NCBI RefSeq assembly: GCF_020149935.1
Contig: NZ_CP083757.1
Location: 62,001 to 126,000, forward strand
Length of the DNA stretch: 64,000 nt
Origin: Marinilongibacter aquaticus
Lineage (GTDB): Bacteria; Bacteroidota; Bacteroidia; Cytophagales; Spirosomataceae
Reading direction: 5' to 3'
The position numbers and the translations under genes are program-made. The notes beneath the pieces were generated by a model that saw only the letters and a program-made list of their open reading frames with translations, searched no databases and was not told where the DNA came from. Shown in pieces: positions 35,525 to 44,959 of this stretch; position 1 is the stretch's first letter, and each line of letters starts with the position of its first letter.

Positions 35525-36955
35525 TTAGAATTGAAAATAGATGAATTGTGTGTTTGAATAGGTTGCGAACAACACTATGGCTGTAAAAACCGCATAATAG
35601 CTACTCCAGCGAAACCATTTCGGCTGTCGATCAAACCAAAGTCCCATGTCGTGCTTTCTCTGGAACCAATGCACGCTTTCCATCAAACCGACACTTAAAA
35701 TCAGGACAATGATATCCTGTACACCGATTATGTCAATCATTTCTGACAGGCTGTGGCTCGAAGTCGCAAACATGTTTTTCAACAAGTAAAGCGATTGGGA
35801 AAGGTGATGTGCCCTGAAAAATACCCAAGCCACGCTCACAAGGAAAAATACGATTGCGGCATGTACGCATTTTTCGAGGAAATCATTTTTCAGTAATCCG
35901 ATAATGCGTTTTTGTGTTTTGTGTGTCCAAAGGCCGACAATTTGATAGACGCCATGCAAGGCTCCCCAGATTACGAAATTCCAGCTTGCTCCGTGCCACA
36001 ATCCACTGATCATAAAAACGATAAACAAATTGAAGTAGCGGCGAAGGGGAGAAACCCTGTTCCCGCCCAGCGGGATGTACACGTAATCTTTAAACCAAGA
36101 CGAAAGGGAAATGTGCCAACGTCGCCAAAACTCCGAAATGCTTTTTGAGAAATAGGGGCGATCGAAATTCTTCATCAAATCAAAACCCATGATTCTGGCC
36201 GCACCCAGGCCAATGTCTGTATAGCCCGAAAAATCACAGAATATCTGAAAGCCAAAGAAAACGGTGGCCACGATTATCGGCATGCCCGTAAAATGCTCCG
36301 GGTTGTCGTACACTTGATCCACAAAAAGGCCCAGACGGTCGGCTATAACCACTTTCTTGAACATGCCCCAAAGCATGAGCCTTAGGCCGCTCACGGCCCT
36401 TTGGTAATCAAATTTGTGCTTTTCGTAGAATTGGTAGATCACATTTTGTGGCCTTTCGATAGGGCCAGCCACCAACTGCGGATAGAACATCACATACAAA
36501 GCGTAGCGAAAGAGATTTCTTTCGGCAGGTACCCGCCCGCGAAAAACCTCGATTGTGTAGCTCATGGCCTGAAAAGTATGGAAACTCAAGCCAATGGGCA
36601 GAAGGATATCCAAAAGGTCGAAACCTTCGTGCCCCGTACGTAAGAGTAGAGCATTGGCCGTGCCCAAAATGAAATTGGCGTATTTGAAATAAGCCAATAC
36701 ACCCACATTGGCGAGAATCGATACTACGAGTGCCCATTTCCTTTTTGTGCCTTTGCTTTTTTCAATCCACAATCCTGCAAAATAGTCGACGAGTATAGTG
36801 AAGACCAGAATGAGCAGGTATTCTACTTTAAACCAGCCGTAAAATACGATACTCGACAACAGCAAAAGCCACCAACGGTATTGATGCTTCAGGGCAAAAT
36901 ATAGCAGCGTGACCAAGGGGAAGAAAACAATGAAGGCAAAGGAGTTGAAAACCAT
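35525..36955 (-). CDS. MBOAT family O-acyltransferase (AlgI/DltB-like)
   Basis: A 476-residue multispanning membrane protein of the MBOAT family. The catalytic His is in GLWHGASWNFVIWG near residue 320. Other signatures are LLPIGLSFHTFQAMSY near 115, CDFSGYTDIGLGAARIMGF near 240, and RRWHISLSSWFKDYVYIPLGGNR near 285. These are typical for AlgI/PatA-like O-acetyltransferases. It is followed directly by its SGNH-like partner and preceded after 4 bases by the E2 gene. Confidence 0.93.
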   Translation of the reverse strand: MVFNSFAFIVFFPLVTLLYFALKHQYRWWLLLLSSIVFYGWFKVEYLLILVFTILVDYFAGLWIEKSKGTKRKWALVVSILANVGVLAYFKYANFILGTANALLLRTGHEGFDLLDILLPIGLSFHTFQAMSYTIEVFRGRVPAERNLFRYALYVMFYPQLVAGPIERPQNVIYQFYEKHKFDYQRAVSGLRLMLWGMFKKVVIADRLGLFVDQVYDNPEHFTGMPIIVATVFFGFQIFCDFSGYTDIGLGAARIMGFDLMKNFDRPYFSKSISEFWRRWHISLSSWFKDYVYIPLGGNRVSPLRRYFNLFIVFMISGLWHGASWNFVIWGALHGVYQIVGLWTHKTQKRIIGLLKNDFLEKCVHAAIVFFLVSVAWVFFRAHHLSQSLYLLKNMFATSSHSLSEMIDIIGVQDIIVLILSVGLMESVHWFQRKHDMGLWFDRQPKWFRWSSYYAVFTAIVLFATYSNTQFIYFQF

Positions 36956-36959
36956 GGAT

Positions 36960-38195
36960 TTATATTGCTCGGTCGATATCGAAATTTTCTAAATTATCCG
37001 AAACGGCTTTCACGAACAAGCCACCCAAAGAACCGTCGACCACGCGGTGATCGTAGGAATGCGAAATGATCATTTGGCTACGTACACCGATCAGATCGCC
37101 CTGCGGTGTTTCAATTACTGCGGGCTTTTTACGGATAGAACCGAAGGCCATAATGGCCACTTGCGGTTGCATAATAATGGGGGTACCCGCTATGTTTCCG
37201 AAAGTGCCGATATTGCTGATGGTATAGGTGCCGCCCATCAATTCATCGGGTTTCAATTGGTTGCTTCGTGCTCTTTTGGCCAAATCGTTTACCTTTTTGG
37301 CGAGTTCGGGCAGCGGGTATTGGTCGGCATGATGTATCACGGGCACAATCAAATTGCCGTCTTCCAAAGCTACGGCCATGCCGATGTTGATGTCGCCCTT
37401 TTTAATGATTTTGGGTACTTCCACCTGAATGTTGATCATCGGGAAAGCCTTGATGGCTTTGGCCACGGCTTCAATCAGGATTGGTGTAAAGGTGATTTTT
37501 TCATTGTGTTTCTCGAAGAAATCATCTTTGATGCGGTTTCGCCAATTCACAATATTCGTCATGTCGGTTTCTACAAAAGAAGCCACATGTGGAGAAATGC
37601 GTTTCGAATTCACCATGCGGTCTGAGATCATCATGCGTAGACGATCCATTTCGATAATGGTGTCTTCGCCTGCATTGAATTCTTCGGCCTGAAAACGGAA
37701 TACCTTTTGTTTGCGGCCCGATTTCACATAAGCCAAAATATCTTCTTTGGTCAGGCGATTGTCTTTTCCGCTACCCGGAAGGCTGTCGAGTTCTTCTTGA
37801 TCAATGCCTTCTTCTTTTGCAATGCTGAGCACCAAAGGCGAATAAAAACGTCCTTTTCCATTTTGCGAAACAGGAGATTGGACCGTTTCCGATACCTGTT
37901 CCATGCTTTTTTCAAGCTCTTTGATGACTTCTTCTTCTGCGGCAGAATCGGCCTCTTCAGATTCGATAATGCATATGGGGCTGCCAATTGCCGCCACATC
38001 GCCGGGTTGTACCAAAAACTTGACAATTTTTCCCGAGTGCGAAGAGCCAATCTCGGTATCGATTTTGTCTGTGGCCACTTCCAAGATCATGTCATCTGCC
38101 TGTACCGCATCGCCTTCCTTCACCAACCAGTTCAGTACTGTACATTCAAATATACTTTCGCCCATTGTGGGCATTTTCATCTTTACTTCGGCCAT
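36960..38195 (-). CDS. 2-oxo acid dehydrogenase E2 acyltransferase
   Basis: Lipoyl acyltransferase of 411 residues, the core subunit of a 2-oxo acid dehydrogenase complex. The lipoyl domain is residues 1-80 with the modified Lys44 in TDKID. A flexible linker follows, then an E3-binding domain near 120-160 (SPLVLSIAKEEGID). The catalytic domain spans 180-411 with the active-site His in SYDHRVVDG near the C terminus. The E1 and E3 genes are not in the window, so branched-chain versus 2-oxoglutarate substrate cannot be decided. The ATG at 38195 gives the family start MAEVKMKMPTMGES; it is one base after cinA. Confidence 0.93.
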   Translation of the reverse strand: MAEVKMKMPTMGESIFECTVLNWLVKEGDAVQADDMILEVATDKIDTEIGSSHSGKIVKFLVQPGDVAAIGSPICIIESEEADSAAEEEVIKELEKSMEQVSETVQSPVSQNGKGRFYSPLVLSIAKEEGIDQEELDSLPGSGKDNRLTKEDILAYVKSGRKQKVFRFQAEEFNAGEDTIIEMDRLRMMISDRMVNSKRISPHVASFVETDMTNIVNWRNRIKDDFFEKHNEKITFTPILIEAVAKAIKAFPMINIQVEVPKIIKKGDINIGMAVALEDGNLIVPVIHHADQYPLPELAKKVNDLAKRARSNQLKPDELMGGTYTISNIGTFGNIAGTPIIMQPQVAIMAFGSIRKKPAVIETPQGDLIGVRSQMIISHSYDHRVVDGSLGGLFVKAVSDNLENFDIDRAI

Positions 38196-38196
38196 A

Positions 38197-39450
38197 TCAA
38201 TTTTCTTCAATTATCATTTTACGCAACATATTAAGGGCCACCTTGCTACCGTATTCAATATTCAGTAAACGTGTTTTTGTACTCAGGATTTTCTTTGCAA
38301 GGGTTTTGTTTGGACCCGATACGGCAATCCAAATTGTACCCACAGGCTTTTCGGGCGTGCCCCCGCCGGGTCCTGCGATGCCGCTGGTGGCTATGGAGTA
38401 GGTGCTTCCGATCAGTTTTTTCACCCCCTCGGCCATTTGGATTACGGTTTCTTCAGATACCGCACCGTGGGCTTCAATGGTTTCGGCCTGCACACCCAAT
38501 TGGTTTATTTTCACGGCATTGGAATAAGAAACCACACCGCCCAAAAAATAGGCCGAACTGCCCGCCAAAGCCGTAATGCTGTGGGCCAGAAAACCGCCCG
38601 TACAGCTTTCGGCCAAAGAAAGGGTTTCTTGACGTGCTGTCAATGTTTGGGCTATTACCGATTCCAATTCATCGTCGCCCTCTCCAAAAATATATTGTCC
38701 GGCTATTTCGCGTAGCTTTTCAACTTCTAGATCGATTTCCTTTTCGAGTAAATCTTTATCGAAGCCTACTCCTGTCAATCGCAAACGCACTTGTGAGAGG
38801 TTGGGCAGGTAGGCCAGCTTAATGTGAGAAGGCAAAGCCAATTCCCAGGCTTCGATCATTTCGGAGAGGTAAGATTCGCCAATGCCCACCGTACGAATGA
38901 TGCGGTGTACAATGAAAGGCGTTTTGAACTTCTCTCGCAATCGAGGAAGCACCTCTTCGCTCATCAAATATTTCATTTCGAATGGCACGCCGGGCATCGA
39001 GACGATTACTTTGCCTTCGGCATCAAACCACATTCCCGGTGCTGTACCTACTGCATTGGGCAGATATGTACACTGCGAAGGCAAAAAGGCTTGCTGTTTG
39101 TTGATTTCGGTGAGCGTTCTTCCGCGTTGGGTAAAAAAGCCTTCCACCATTTCCAAAGCGTCGTTGTTCAGCTCCAAATGATCGCCAAAGAATTGAGCCA
39201 AGGTTTTTTTGGTGATGTCGTCTTTGGTGGGGCCAAGCCCACCTGTGATCAACAGGATATCGGCTCTGCCAAGGCCTTCTTCCAAAATACCGAGAATGGC
39301 CTCTTCGCTGTCTCCAATCGAGCTCTTTCGTACCGTTCGTATTCCCAATTTGTCCAACTCAGCACTCATCCATTGGGTGTTTGTATCGGTTATTTGCCCG
39401 TACAATATTTCATCGCCAATGGTTATGACTTCGGCACGTATTTCCTTCAT
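38197..39450 (-). CDS. cinA: CinA family protein (competence/damage-inducible, NMN amidohydrolase)
   Basis: A 417-residue CinA protein. The N-terminal COG1058 domain (1-170) resembles molybdopterin-binding MoaB/MogA folds, with ITIGDEILYGQITDTN at the start and LLITGGLGPTKDDIT near 70. The C-terminal COG1546 domain (about 255-417) is the nicotinamide mononucleotide deamidase-type part, with SLAESCTGGFLAH near 282 and TSGIAGPGGGTPEKPVGT near 360. It leads a minus-strand run of four genes with E2, MBOAT and the SGNH-like protein, all within 5 bases of each other. Confidence 0.93.
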   Translation of the reverse strand: MKEIRAEVITIGDEILYGQITDTNTQWMSAELDKLGIRTVRKSSIGDSEEAILGILEEGLGRADILLITGGLGPTKDDITKKTLAQFFGDHLELNNDALEMVEGFFTQRGRTLTEINKQQAFLPSQCTYLPNAVGTAPGMWFDAEGKVIVSMPGVPFEMKYLMSEEVLPRLREKFKTPFIVHRIIRTVGIGESYLSEMIEAWELALPSHIKLAYLPNLSQVRLRLTGVGFDKDLLEKEIDLEVEKLREIAGQYIFGEGDDELESVIAQTLTARQETLSLAESCTGGFLAHSITALAGSSAYFLGGVVSYSNAVKINQLGVQAETIEAHGAVSEETVIQMAEGVKKLIGSTYSIATSGIAGPGGGTPEKPVGTIWIAVSGPNKTLAKKILSTKTRLLNIEYGSKVALNMLRKMIIEEN

Positions 39451-39577
39451 GAATTTTACTTAAATTGATAATCCACGCAAACAAACTCTTTTGATTCTCG
39501 TTAGGATTAAAAATCGGTTCGAATTTCCTTAAATTCACGCAGATTTCCAATTTGAATTATTCACTAAACAAAATCCA

Positions 39578-40306
39578 ATGAAGCTTTCGATTACCATTTT
39601 ATTCTTCACATCTTTTCTCTTTATGACATCGTGTGCTCAGAATATCAACCTTGGCAAAGTGGCCGAAGGCATACTGGGCGGTACATCTGGCGGTGGACTG
39701 ACGAGCGGCGAAATTGCTGCCGGCCTGAAAGAAGCCCTGATCGTGGGCATCGATAAAGGGGCAACCCAACTTTCGCAAACAGACGGTTATTTCGCCAATC
39801 CAAAAATTAAAATTCCTTTTCCAGAAGACGTGCAGAAGGTTGAAAATGCCTTGCGTAAGGTTGGTTTGGGCAATGAAGTGGATAAATTTGTACTGGCCTT
39901 GAACAGGGGGGCAGAAGAGGCGGCCAAAGAAGCCAAACCCATATTTGTAAGTGCCATCAAACAAATGACTATTTCGGATGCCGTCAGTATTTTGAAAGGA
40001 GAACAAGATGCCGCCACGCAATATTTGAAGCGTACGACATCGGCTCAATTGACTGAAAAGTTTATGCCCGTGGTGGAAAAGGCTTTGGGGAAAACACAGG
40101 CCACCAAGTACTATTCTGATTTGGCCAATGCCTACAATCGCATTCCTTTTACGCAAAATAAAGTGGATCCCGATTTGAAAGGTTATGCCACGCAAAAGGC
40201 GATCGACGGCCTGTTTTTGATGATTGCCAATGAAGAAGCCGAAATCCGGAAAGATCCCTTGGCCCGTACATCGGCTCTACTCAAGAAGGTGTTTGGTAGC
40301 ATCTAG
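39578..40306 (+). CDS. DUF4197 lipoprotein-like protein
   Basis: A 242-residue DUF4197 protein, helical, of unknown role. A lipobox-like MTSC lies near residue 19. LTSGEIAAGLKEALIVGIDKGATQLSQ near 45 and DGYFANPKIKIPFPEDVQKVE near 70 are family hallmarks. LNRGAEEAAKEAKPIF near 105 and the QKAIDGLFLMIANEEAEIRKDP segment near 205 are also typical. It lies just upstream of gldC on the same strand. Confidence 0.9.
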   Translation: MKLSITILFFTSFLFMTSCAQNINLGKVAEGILGGTSGGGLTSGEIAAGLKEALIVGIDKGATQLSQTDGYFANPKIKIPFPEDVQKVENALRKVGLGNEVDKFVLALNRGAEEAAKEAKPIFVSAIKQMTISDAVSILKGEQDAATQYLKRTTSAQLTEKFMPVVEKALGKTQATKYYSDLANAYNRIPFTQNKVDPDLKGYATQKAIDGLFLMIANEEAEIRKDPLARTSALLKKVFGSI

Positions 40307-40319
40307 AAAAATTATTCCC

Positions 40320-40327
40320 TAGCTTTG
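40320..40327 (+). promoter_or_regulatory. possible -7 element for gldC
   Basis: TAGCTTTG matches TAnnTTTG, 15 bases before the gldC ATG at 40343. The TTG at 40293-40295 is a weak -33 candidate with long spacing. Confidence 0.35.
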
Positions 40328-40342
40328 CACAAAATTTCAGTG

Positions 40343-40702
40343 ATGACGAACTCAGAGATAAACTTCAAAGTAGAGCTAGACGATAATCGTGTTCCCGAAC
40401 GTATTTTTTGGGATGCGACAGAAAACCCGAACGAGGGAATAAACGAAACAAAGGCCATTTCGATTGGCGTGTGGGATCAGTACCACAAAGGTCTTTTGGG
40501 AATAAACCTGTGGACAAAAGATATGCCAGTAGACGAAATGAACCACTTTGTGGTGGATTTGGTCGGCAATTTGGCTCAAATGATTACCGATAGCACACAA
40601 GATGAAGTGGTGATCAGTGCTTTGCATGAAGCGGGTCAGAAGATTGCCAAGCACCTGAACGAGCAGGCTAAGAAAGAGCAAAGCCAGCAGTCTCAGCAAT
40701 AA
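40343..40702 (+). CDS. gldC: gliding motility protein GldC
   Basis: A 119-residue GldC protein. In Flavobacterium, gldC loss impairs but does not abolish gliding. It is soluble and has the family segments INFKVELDDNRVPERIFWDA at the N terminus, AISIGVWD near 42 and NLWTKDMPVDEMNHFVVD near 58. The C terminus is rich in Gln. Its presence supports a gliding Bacteroidota. Other gld genes are not in the window. The ATG at 40343 follows an in-frame TTG at 40325 that is less likely. Confidence 0.93.
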   Translation: MTNSEINFKVELDDNRVPERIFWDATENPNEGINETKAISIGVWDQYHKGLLGINLWTKDMPVDEMNHFVVDLVGNLAQMITDSTQDEVVISALHEAGQKIAKHLNEQAKKEQSQQSQQ

Positions 40703-40704
40703 AA

Positions 40705-41088
40705 TTAAGCAAATCGACCTTTGGGGTAGATGGGCAATAAGTCTACCGATCGGTTGTAAAAATAAGTCCAGCATCGTAAGGTGCTGGATTTTTTTATGTC
40801 GGTCACGTCTGCCACGGTGCGTATGTACAAAGATTCTTCGGGTCGGGCTGGAATAAAGTCTTCGTATTCATCCAAAAGGGGGAGGAGTTTCTCCGGTGCT
40901 TTCAAACGCCATATTTCACCAAACACCTCTCCATCGCCTTTGACCAAGCCCGGATAAAAATCAATTTTATAAAGTTGTCCTTCTACTTTTCCTTCACCGC
41001 AGTATTCGGCGTTCTGATGAAGCAAAGCCGACCATGCGTTACCTTGCCATTTTTGCATCAGTGTACCGTATACAAACAGGTAATCCAT
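40705..41088 (-). CDS. gamma-glutamylcyclotransferase-like protein
   Basis: A 127-residue protein of the GGCT-like (AIG2) fold. The N-terminal VYGTLMQ motif forms the glycine loop, and LDEYEDF near 72 carries the acidic residue expected in active cyclotransferases. CWTYFYNR near 107 is the last conserved strand. The substrate is uncertain; many small members act on unknown gamma-glutamyl amines. It is the last gene of the ispG-led run and converges on gldC. Confidence 0.85.
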   Translation of the reverse strand: MDYLFVYGTLMQKWQGNAWSALLHQNAEYCGEGKVEGQLYKIDFYPGLVKGDGEVFGEIWRLKAPEKLLPLLDEYEDFIPARPEESLYIRTVADVTDIKKSSTLRCWTYFYNRSVDLLPIYPKGRFA

Positions 41089-41090
41089 GT

Positions 41091-41702
41091 TTATTTTAAA
41101 GCGAAGCTATTGAGAAAAGGCTCTATCATGGGTTGATAGAACTCATATTTTCGGGTTTCGGCAGAGAAAGTGACAATGTACACTTTGCCCGATTTGACGT
41201 AATAATATTGACGCCACGTTTGCTTCAGGCTATTTTTGGTGCCCATATACGTGATGCGGTAGGCGTTGCTGCCTATTTTTTTCTTTTCCAACAATTTGAA
41301 ACCCTTGACCACCTTCGGCAAATAACCAATGGAGAAATCGGCGTATTTCAGAGCGGTATAGCCGCTGTTGTTCAATTTGTTTACAGTGAGGTTTATGCTC
41401 TCGATATAGCTGTCGAAATCGAGCAAAGTATCGGGGCGTGATATAAAGGTGCATTGTCCTTCTACGCAGCCCGGTTTTATTCGCCAAAGATAAGGCACAG
41501 TCATTTTATAGGCTGGGAAATCAACAGAAAGCAATGCGTTTACGCTATCGGCGGCTGCCTGTACGCTGTCTGAAATGGCTATTTGGGTGCTGTCAGAAAC
41601 CGCGATCTGTGTAGTGTCTGTCACGGCATTCGTGCTGTCGCTTGTTTGTGCAAAAGCCACTTGGGCAAAGAGGATAAGCAGTAAAGTAAAAATTCTATTC
41701 AT
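41091..41702 (-). CDS. exported protein with Ser/Asp/Thr-rich repeat
   Basis: A 203-residue secreted protein of unknown function. The signal peptide ends after AFA near residue 19. Residues 20-55 are a low-complexity series built on DSTQIA/DSVQAA, which is likely a flexible linker. The remainder is a compact alpha/beta domain (PCVEGQCTFISRPDTLL, ITYMGTKNSLKQTWRQYYYVKSGK, VTFSAE). That shape is similar to PsbP/DcrB-like folds, but I am not certain. The gene sits between GGCT and MmcQ genes with gaps of 2 and 7 bases. Confidence 0.75.
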   Translation of the reverse strand: MNRIFTLLLILFAQVAFAQTSDSTNAVTDTTQIAVSDSTQIAISDSVQAAADSVNALLSVDFPAYKMTVPYLWRIKPGCVEGQCTFISRPDTLLDFDSYIESINLTVNKLNNSGYTALKYADFSIGYLPKVVKGFKLLEKKKIGSNAYRITYMGTKNSLKQTWRQYYYVKSGKVYIVTFSAETRKYEFYQPMIEPFLNSFALK

Positions 41703-41709
41703 GTTGTTT

Positions 41710-42066
41710 TTAAAGGTTTTCCAGTTCGGCTTGCAGCTTTTTGGTTAAGCCTTTCACCACTAAATTGTACGAGTCGTTTGTGCATTCTTGTAAGACGGAA
41801 GAGGGGATACCCATGTTCATCAAGAACATGCTCCAATGTAATTTGTTCATGTGGAAAGCCCCTTGAATACCGGGATACGAAGCCCGAAGGTCTTGGTTTT
41901 TTTCAGGCGTATTTTTCAGGCTAATGCGGAAATCTTCGGTATCGAGAGGTACCAAAGCAAACACTTTGCCCATTACTTTGAACACCAAAGTATCTGGGCC
42001 AAAGGGCAGTTCTTCGGTTACCCCCTTTTTGCTCATCACGAAATCACGGTATTCGTCGATATGCAT
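41710..42066 (-). CDS. MmcQ/YjbR family DNA-binding-like protein
   Basis: A 118-residue protein of the MmcQ/YjbR family, whose fold resembles cystatins and type III secretion chaperones. The conserved KKGVTEELPFGPDTLVFKVMGK at the N terminus and HWSMFLMN near 78 identify it. The molecular function is unknown for most members. It is in the tight minus-strand run below ispG, one base after the small membrane protein. Confidence 0.88.
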   Translation of the reverse strand: MHIDEYRDFVMSKKGVTEELPFGPDTLVFKVMGKVFALVPLDTEDFRISLKNTPEKNQDLRASYPGIQGAFHMNKLHWSMFLMNMGIPSSVLQECTNDSYNLVVKGLTKKLQAELENL

Positions 42067-42067
42067 C

Positions 42068-42262
42068 TTATTGTCGGAAAAACAATTTGTAGATCAAGAT
42101 TACGATACAAATGGCAAACATCACAATGGATATGCGATTGATGCCGTGCATCATTTTCAAATTGGTACTTGTAGGGTATTTGCCGTCTTTGTCCTTTTTG
42201 AAAACCCGAATGAAGTACGAAAATACGGGGGCCAGTTTCAGGTAGTGCAATAATTTATTCAT
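42068..42262 (-). CDS. small single-helix membrane protein (64 residues)
   Basis: A 64-residue conserved-looking protein. The first half is basic and amphipathic (FSYFIRVFKKDKDGKYPTS) and the second half is one membrane helix (SIVMFAICIVILIYKLFF). No domain is recognised with certainty. The start ATG at 42262 leaves an 11-base gap to the ispG stop, and translation of the next gene begins one base after its stop, so it is part of the ispG run. It could be an accessory subunit of a membrane enzyme. Confidence 0.75.
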   Translation of the reverse strand: MNKLLHYLKLAPVFSYFIRVFKKDKDGKYPTSTNLKMMHGINRISIVMFAICIVILIYKLFFRQ

Positions 42263-42273
42263 CGGAATGCTTT

Positions 42274-44232
42274 TTAAATACTTAAACTCTCGGCGGCCAC
42301 TGCAGGTTCTATCCATAAGCCGTCTTCTTTTATCAGTTCAATCAGTTCGTCTACCGCATTGTCGGCATGCACGGCACGTTTTACCACATTTTGCCCACGA
42401 TAGAGCGAGATTTTATCTTTGCCTATGCCCACGTATCCGTAATCTGCGTCGGCCATTTCACCCGGGCCATTGACAATACAGCCCATGATACCAATTTTCA
42501 CACCTTTCAGGTGGTCGGTCCGTTTTCGTATTTTGGCCGTGGTTTCTTGGAGATCAAACAATGTTCTTCCACAGCTTGGACAACTGATATATTCGGTTTT
42601 TGTGATGCGGACTCTGGCCGCCTGAAGAATGCCAAAAGCCGTACTGTTCACCATTTTGGCATCGCTGGCTTCACCCGAAAGTCCAATCATTAAGCCATCG
42701 CCCAAGCCATCTACAAGTAAGGCTCCGCAATCGGTCGACGAATACAATTGGAAATCGCTGGCAGAACAATTGTCGTATATGCTTTCCAAGATAATGGGCA
42801 AGTTCAATTTGGCCTGTATTAATTTCACAATGGCTGCTCGCATGGCCGCCATTTTCTGTGCGTTGGTGCTGTAAATTTGGAGTACAACAGGCGATTGATT
42901 CGATAGGCTTTTCAAAAACGTATCATCGATGTCTTCGTCCGAAACACGCAAGATATTCAATGTTTTGTGCAGCTCATTTGCCGATAGGAATTCTGCTTTG
43001 TGCAGTAGAGGGAACGCATTTTGCTTGTCCGTGTGCTCTTGCCAAGTGCCAAAATCGAGAATCTCTCGCAGTCCATTGGGCAACATGAATGCAGCCGGAT
43101 GAGCACCTGAATACACAAAATCTACACCCAGGTCGTTCATGGCCCATTTGTCTGTGGCCGGCAGATAAAAATGTCCTACGGCTTTCAGGTCTTCTACACT
43201 TTGGATGCCTTCTTTCGAAAAATCGGCAATGACTCTGGGTACATTGTGTCCGCCGAAATTGAAAACTTCGACCGCTTGCCGCTTTGTATAAGCAAAGGGA
43301 TCGATGGGATAATCGTTGATTTCCGCAATCATTTTGCTTTTTTCAATTCTATGGGTGTAGCGATCGATAAGCGATTTGGCCACAGGGGCTTCGAATTCGG
43401 GTTCTTCTGTCAACGAAACCCGTACTGTATCGCCGAGCCCGTCTTCGAGTAAGGTACCAATGCCCATCGCGGATTTGATGCGGCCATCTTCACCTTCCCC
43501 CGCTTCGGTTACGCCCAAGTGCAGAGGATACGGTTTCAATCCTTCTTCGTCCAATCGTTGCACCAACAAACGGTAGGCTTGCACCATCACTTGTGGGTTG
43601 GAAGATTTCATGGAAATGACAATGTCTTGGTACTGTTCGTCCTCGCAGATGCGAAGAAATTCCAAAGCCGATTCAACCATTCCCAAAGGCGTATCGCCGT
43701 AACGGCTCAGGATACGGTCGGAAAGTGAGCCGTGGTTGGTGCCAATTCGCATGGCCGTACCGTATTCTTTACAGATTTTAACCAAGGGTAAAAAGCGGTC
43801 GCGAATACGCTGCAACTCCGATTGGTAAGATTCTTCGGTGTATTCGATGTGCTGAAAACGCTTTTTATCGGCATAATTGCCGGGATTAATTCGTACTTTC
43901 TCCACTATACGGGCAGCCAGTTCGGCGGCATTGGGTGTAAAGTGAATATCGGCCACCAAAGGCGTGGTATATCCTTTTGCACGAAGCCCTTTGCGGATAT
44001 TTTCGAGATTTTGAGCCTCTTTCACCGATGGGGCCGTGATACGAACCAATTCACAGCCGCTTTCTATCATGCGAATGCTTTGAGCAATCGAGCCTTCGGT
44101 GTCCATGGTGTCGATTGTCGTCATGGATTGTACACGAATGGGATAATCGGAGCCCAAGTACAGCTCACCTATTTTTACAGGAATCGTTTCTCTTCTCGAA
44201 TAAGCCGTAAGCGAATTGCAGTAATTCTTCAT
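42274..44232 (-). CDS. ispG: (E)-4-hydroxy-3-methylbut-2-enyl-diphosphate synthase, long form
   Basis: IspG (GcpE), 652 residues, which converts methylerythritol cyclodiphosphate to HMBPP in the MEP isoprenoid pathway. The N-terminal TIM barrel spans 1-270 (VQSMTTIDTMDTEGS and LVADIHFTPNAA). A middle insertion of about 250 residues, as in plants and Bacteroidota, follows. The C-terminal domain holds the iron-sulfur cysteines in SCPSCGRTLFD and GIMGCIVNGPGE. Length agrees with the Bacteroidota form rather than the 370-residue enterobacterial form. The ATG at 44232 is chosen over one at 44256. It leads a run of five minus-strand genes to 40705. Confidence 0.96.
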   Translation of the reverse strand: MKNYCNSLTAYSRRETIPVKIGELYLGSDYPIRVQSMTTIDTMDTEGSIAQSIRMIESGCELVRITAPSVKEAQNLENIRKGLRAKGYTTPLVADIHFTPNAAELAARIVEKVRINPGNYADKKRFQHIEYTEESYQSELQRIRDRFLPLVKICKEYGTAMRIGTNHGSLSDRILSRYGDTPLGMVESALEFLRICEDEQYQDIVISMKSSNPQVMVQAYRLLVQRLDEEGLKPYPLHLGVTEAGEGEDGRIKSAMGIGTLLEDGLGDTVRVSLTEEPEFEAPVAKSLIDRYTHRIEKSKMIAEINDYPIDPFAYTKRQAVEVFNFGGHNVPRVIADFSKEGIQSVEDLKAVGHFYLPATDKWAMNDLGVDFVYSGAHPAAFMLPNGLREILDFGTWQEHTDKQNAFPLLHKAEFLSANELHKTLNILRVSDEDIDDTFLKSLSNQSPVVLQIYSTNAQKMAAMRAAIVKLIQAKLNLPIILESIYDNCSASDFQLYSSTDCGALLVDGLGDGLMIGLSGEASDAKMVNSTAFGILQAARVRITKTEYISCPSCGRTLFDLQETTAKIRKRTDHLKGVKIGIMGCIVNGPGEMADADYGYVGIGKDKISLYRGQNVVKRAVHADNAVDELIELIKEDGLWIEPAVAAESLSI

Positions 44233-44331
44233 GATTAAGCGTTGTTCTAATGGCAAATTTACCCTTTTTACGCATTCAAAACGAAGAGGAGTTCACTTTC
44301 TGTCGGCAATGCGGTAAATTGCAGCCCAATT

Positions 44332-44952
44332 ATGAATGATACTGTAAAAATATCATCGAAACTGCCTTTGATGGAGGCATTTTACACGCTTCAAGGCGAA
44401 GGTGTGCATACGGGCAAAGCCGCGTATTTTATCCGTTTGGGTGGATGCGATGTGGGCTGTGTATGGTGCGATGTGAAAGAAAGCTGGGAGGCCGATGCCC
44501 ATCCACAAGTTGAAATTGCCGAAATTGTAAAGGGGGCGGAGGCTTACCCGGGAAGATTGGCCGTGATTACAGGAGGTGAACCACTTATGTACGATTTGAC
44601 GGCCTTGACAGCCCGTTTGAAACAAGCGGGTTTTCAAACCAATATCGAAACTTCTGGGGCTCACCCTTTGAGTGGCGAATGGGATTGGATATGCCTTTCG
44701 CCAAAGAAATTCAAAGCCCCTCTACCCGAAGTGTATGCCCACGCGGACGAACTGAAAGTCATTGTGTACAATAAATCGGACTTCAAATATGCGGAAGAAA
44801 ATGCCGCAAAAGTAGGGAAAAAATGCCAATTGCTTTTGCAACCCGAATGGAGCCGACAAGAGCAAATGCTGCCCTTGATTATCGATTACATTAAGGCCAA
44901 TCCGCAATGGAAGGTGAGCTTGCAAACGCACAAGTGGATGGATATTCCTTGA
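44332..44952 (+). CDS. queE: 7-carboxy-7-deazaguanine synthase (radical SAM)
   Basis: QueE, 206 residues, which makes 7-carboxy-7-deazaguanine for queuosine biosynthesis. The radical-SAM cysteines are Cys39, Cys43 and Cys46 (C-D-V-G-C-V-W-C), a canonical CX3CX2C. The N-terminal MEAFYTLQGEGVHTGKAAYF and the ITGGEPLMYDL motif near 80 (GGEP SAM-binding) are as expected. The C-terminal LQTHKWMDIP is typical. Other queuosine genes (queC, queD, queF) are not in the window. Confidence 0.95.
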   Translation: MNDTVKISSKLPLMEAFYTLQGEGVHTGKAAYFIRLGGCDVGCVWCDVKESWEADAHPQVEIAEIVKGAEAYPGRLAVITGGEPLMYDLTALTARLKQAGFQTNIETSGAHPLSGEWDWICLSPKKFKAPLPEVYAHADELKVIVYNKSDFKYAEENAAKVGKKCQLLLQPEWSRQEQMLPLIIDYIKANPQWKVSLQTHKWMDIP

Positions 44953-44959
44953 GGCACAC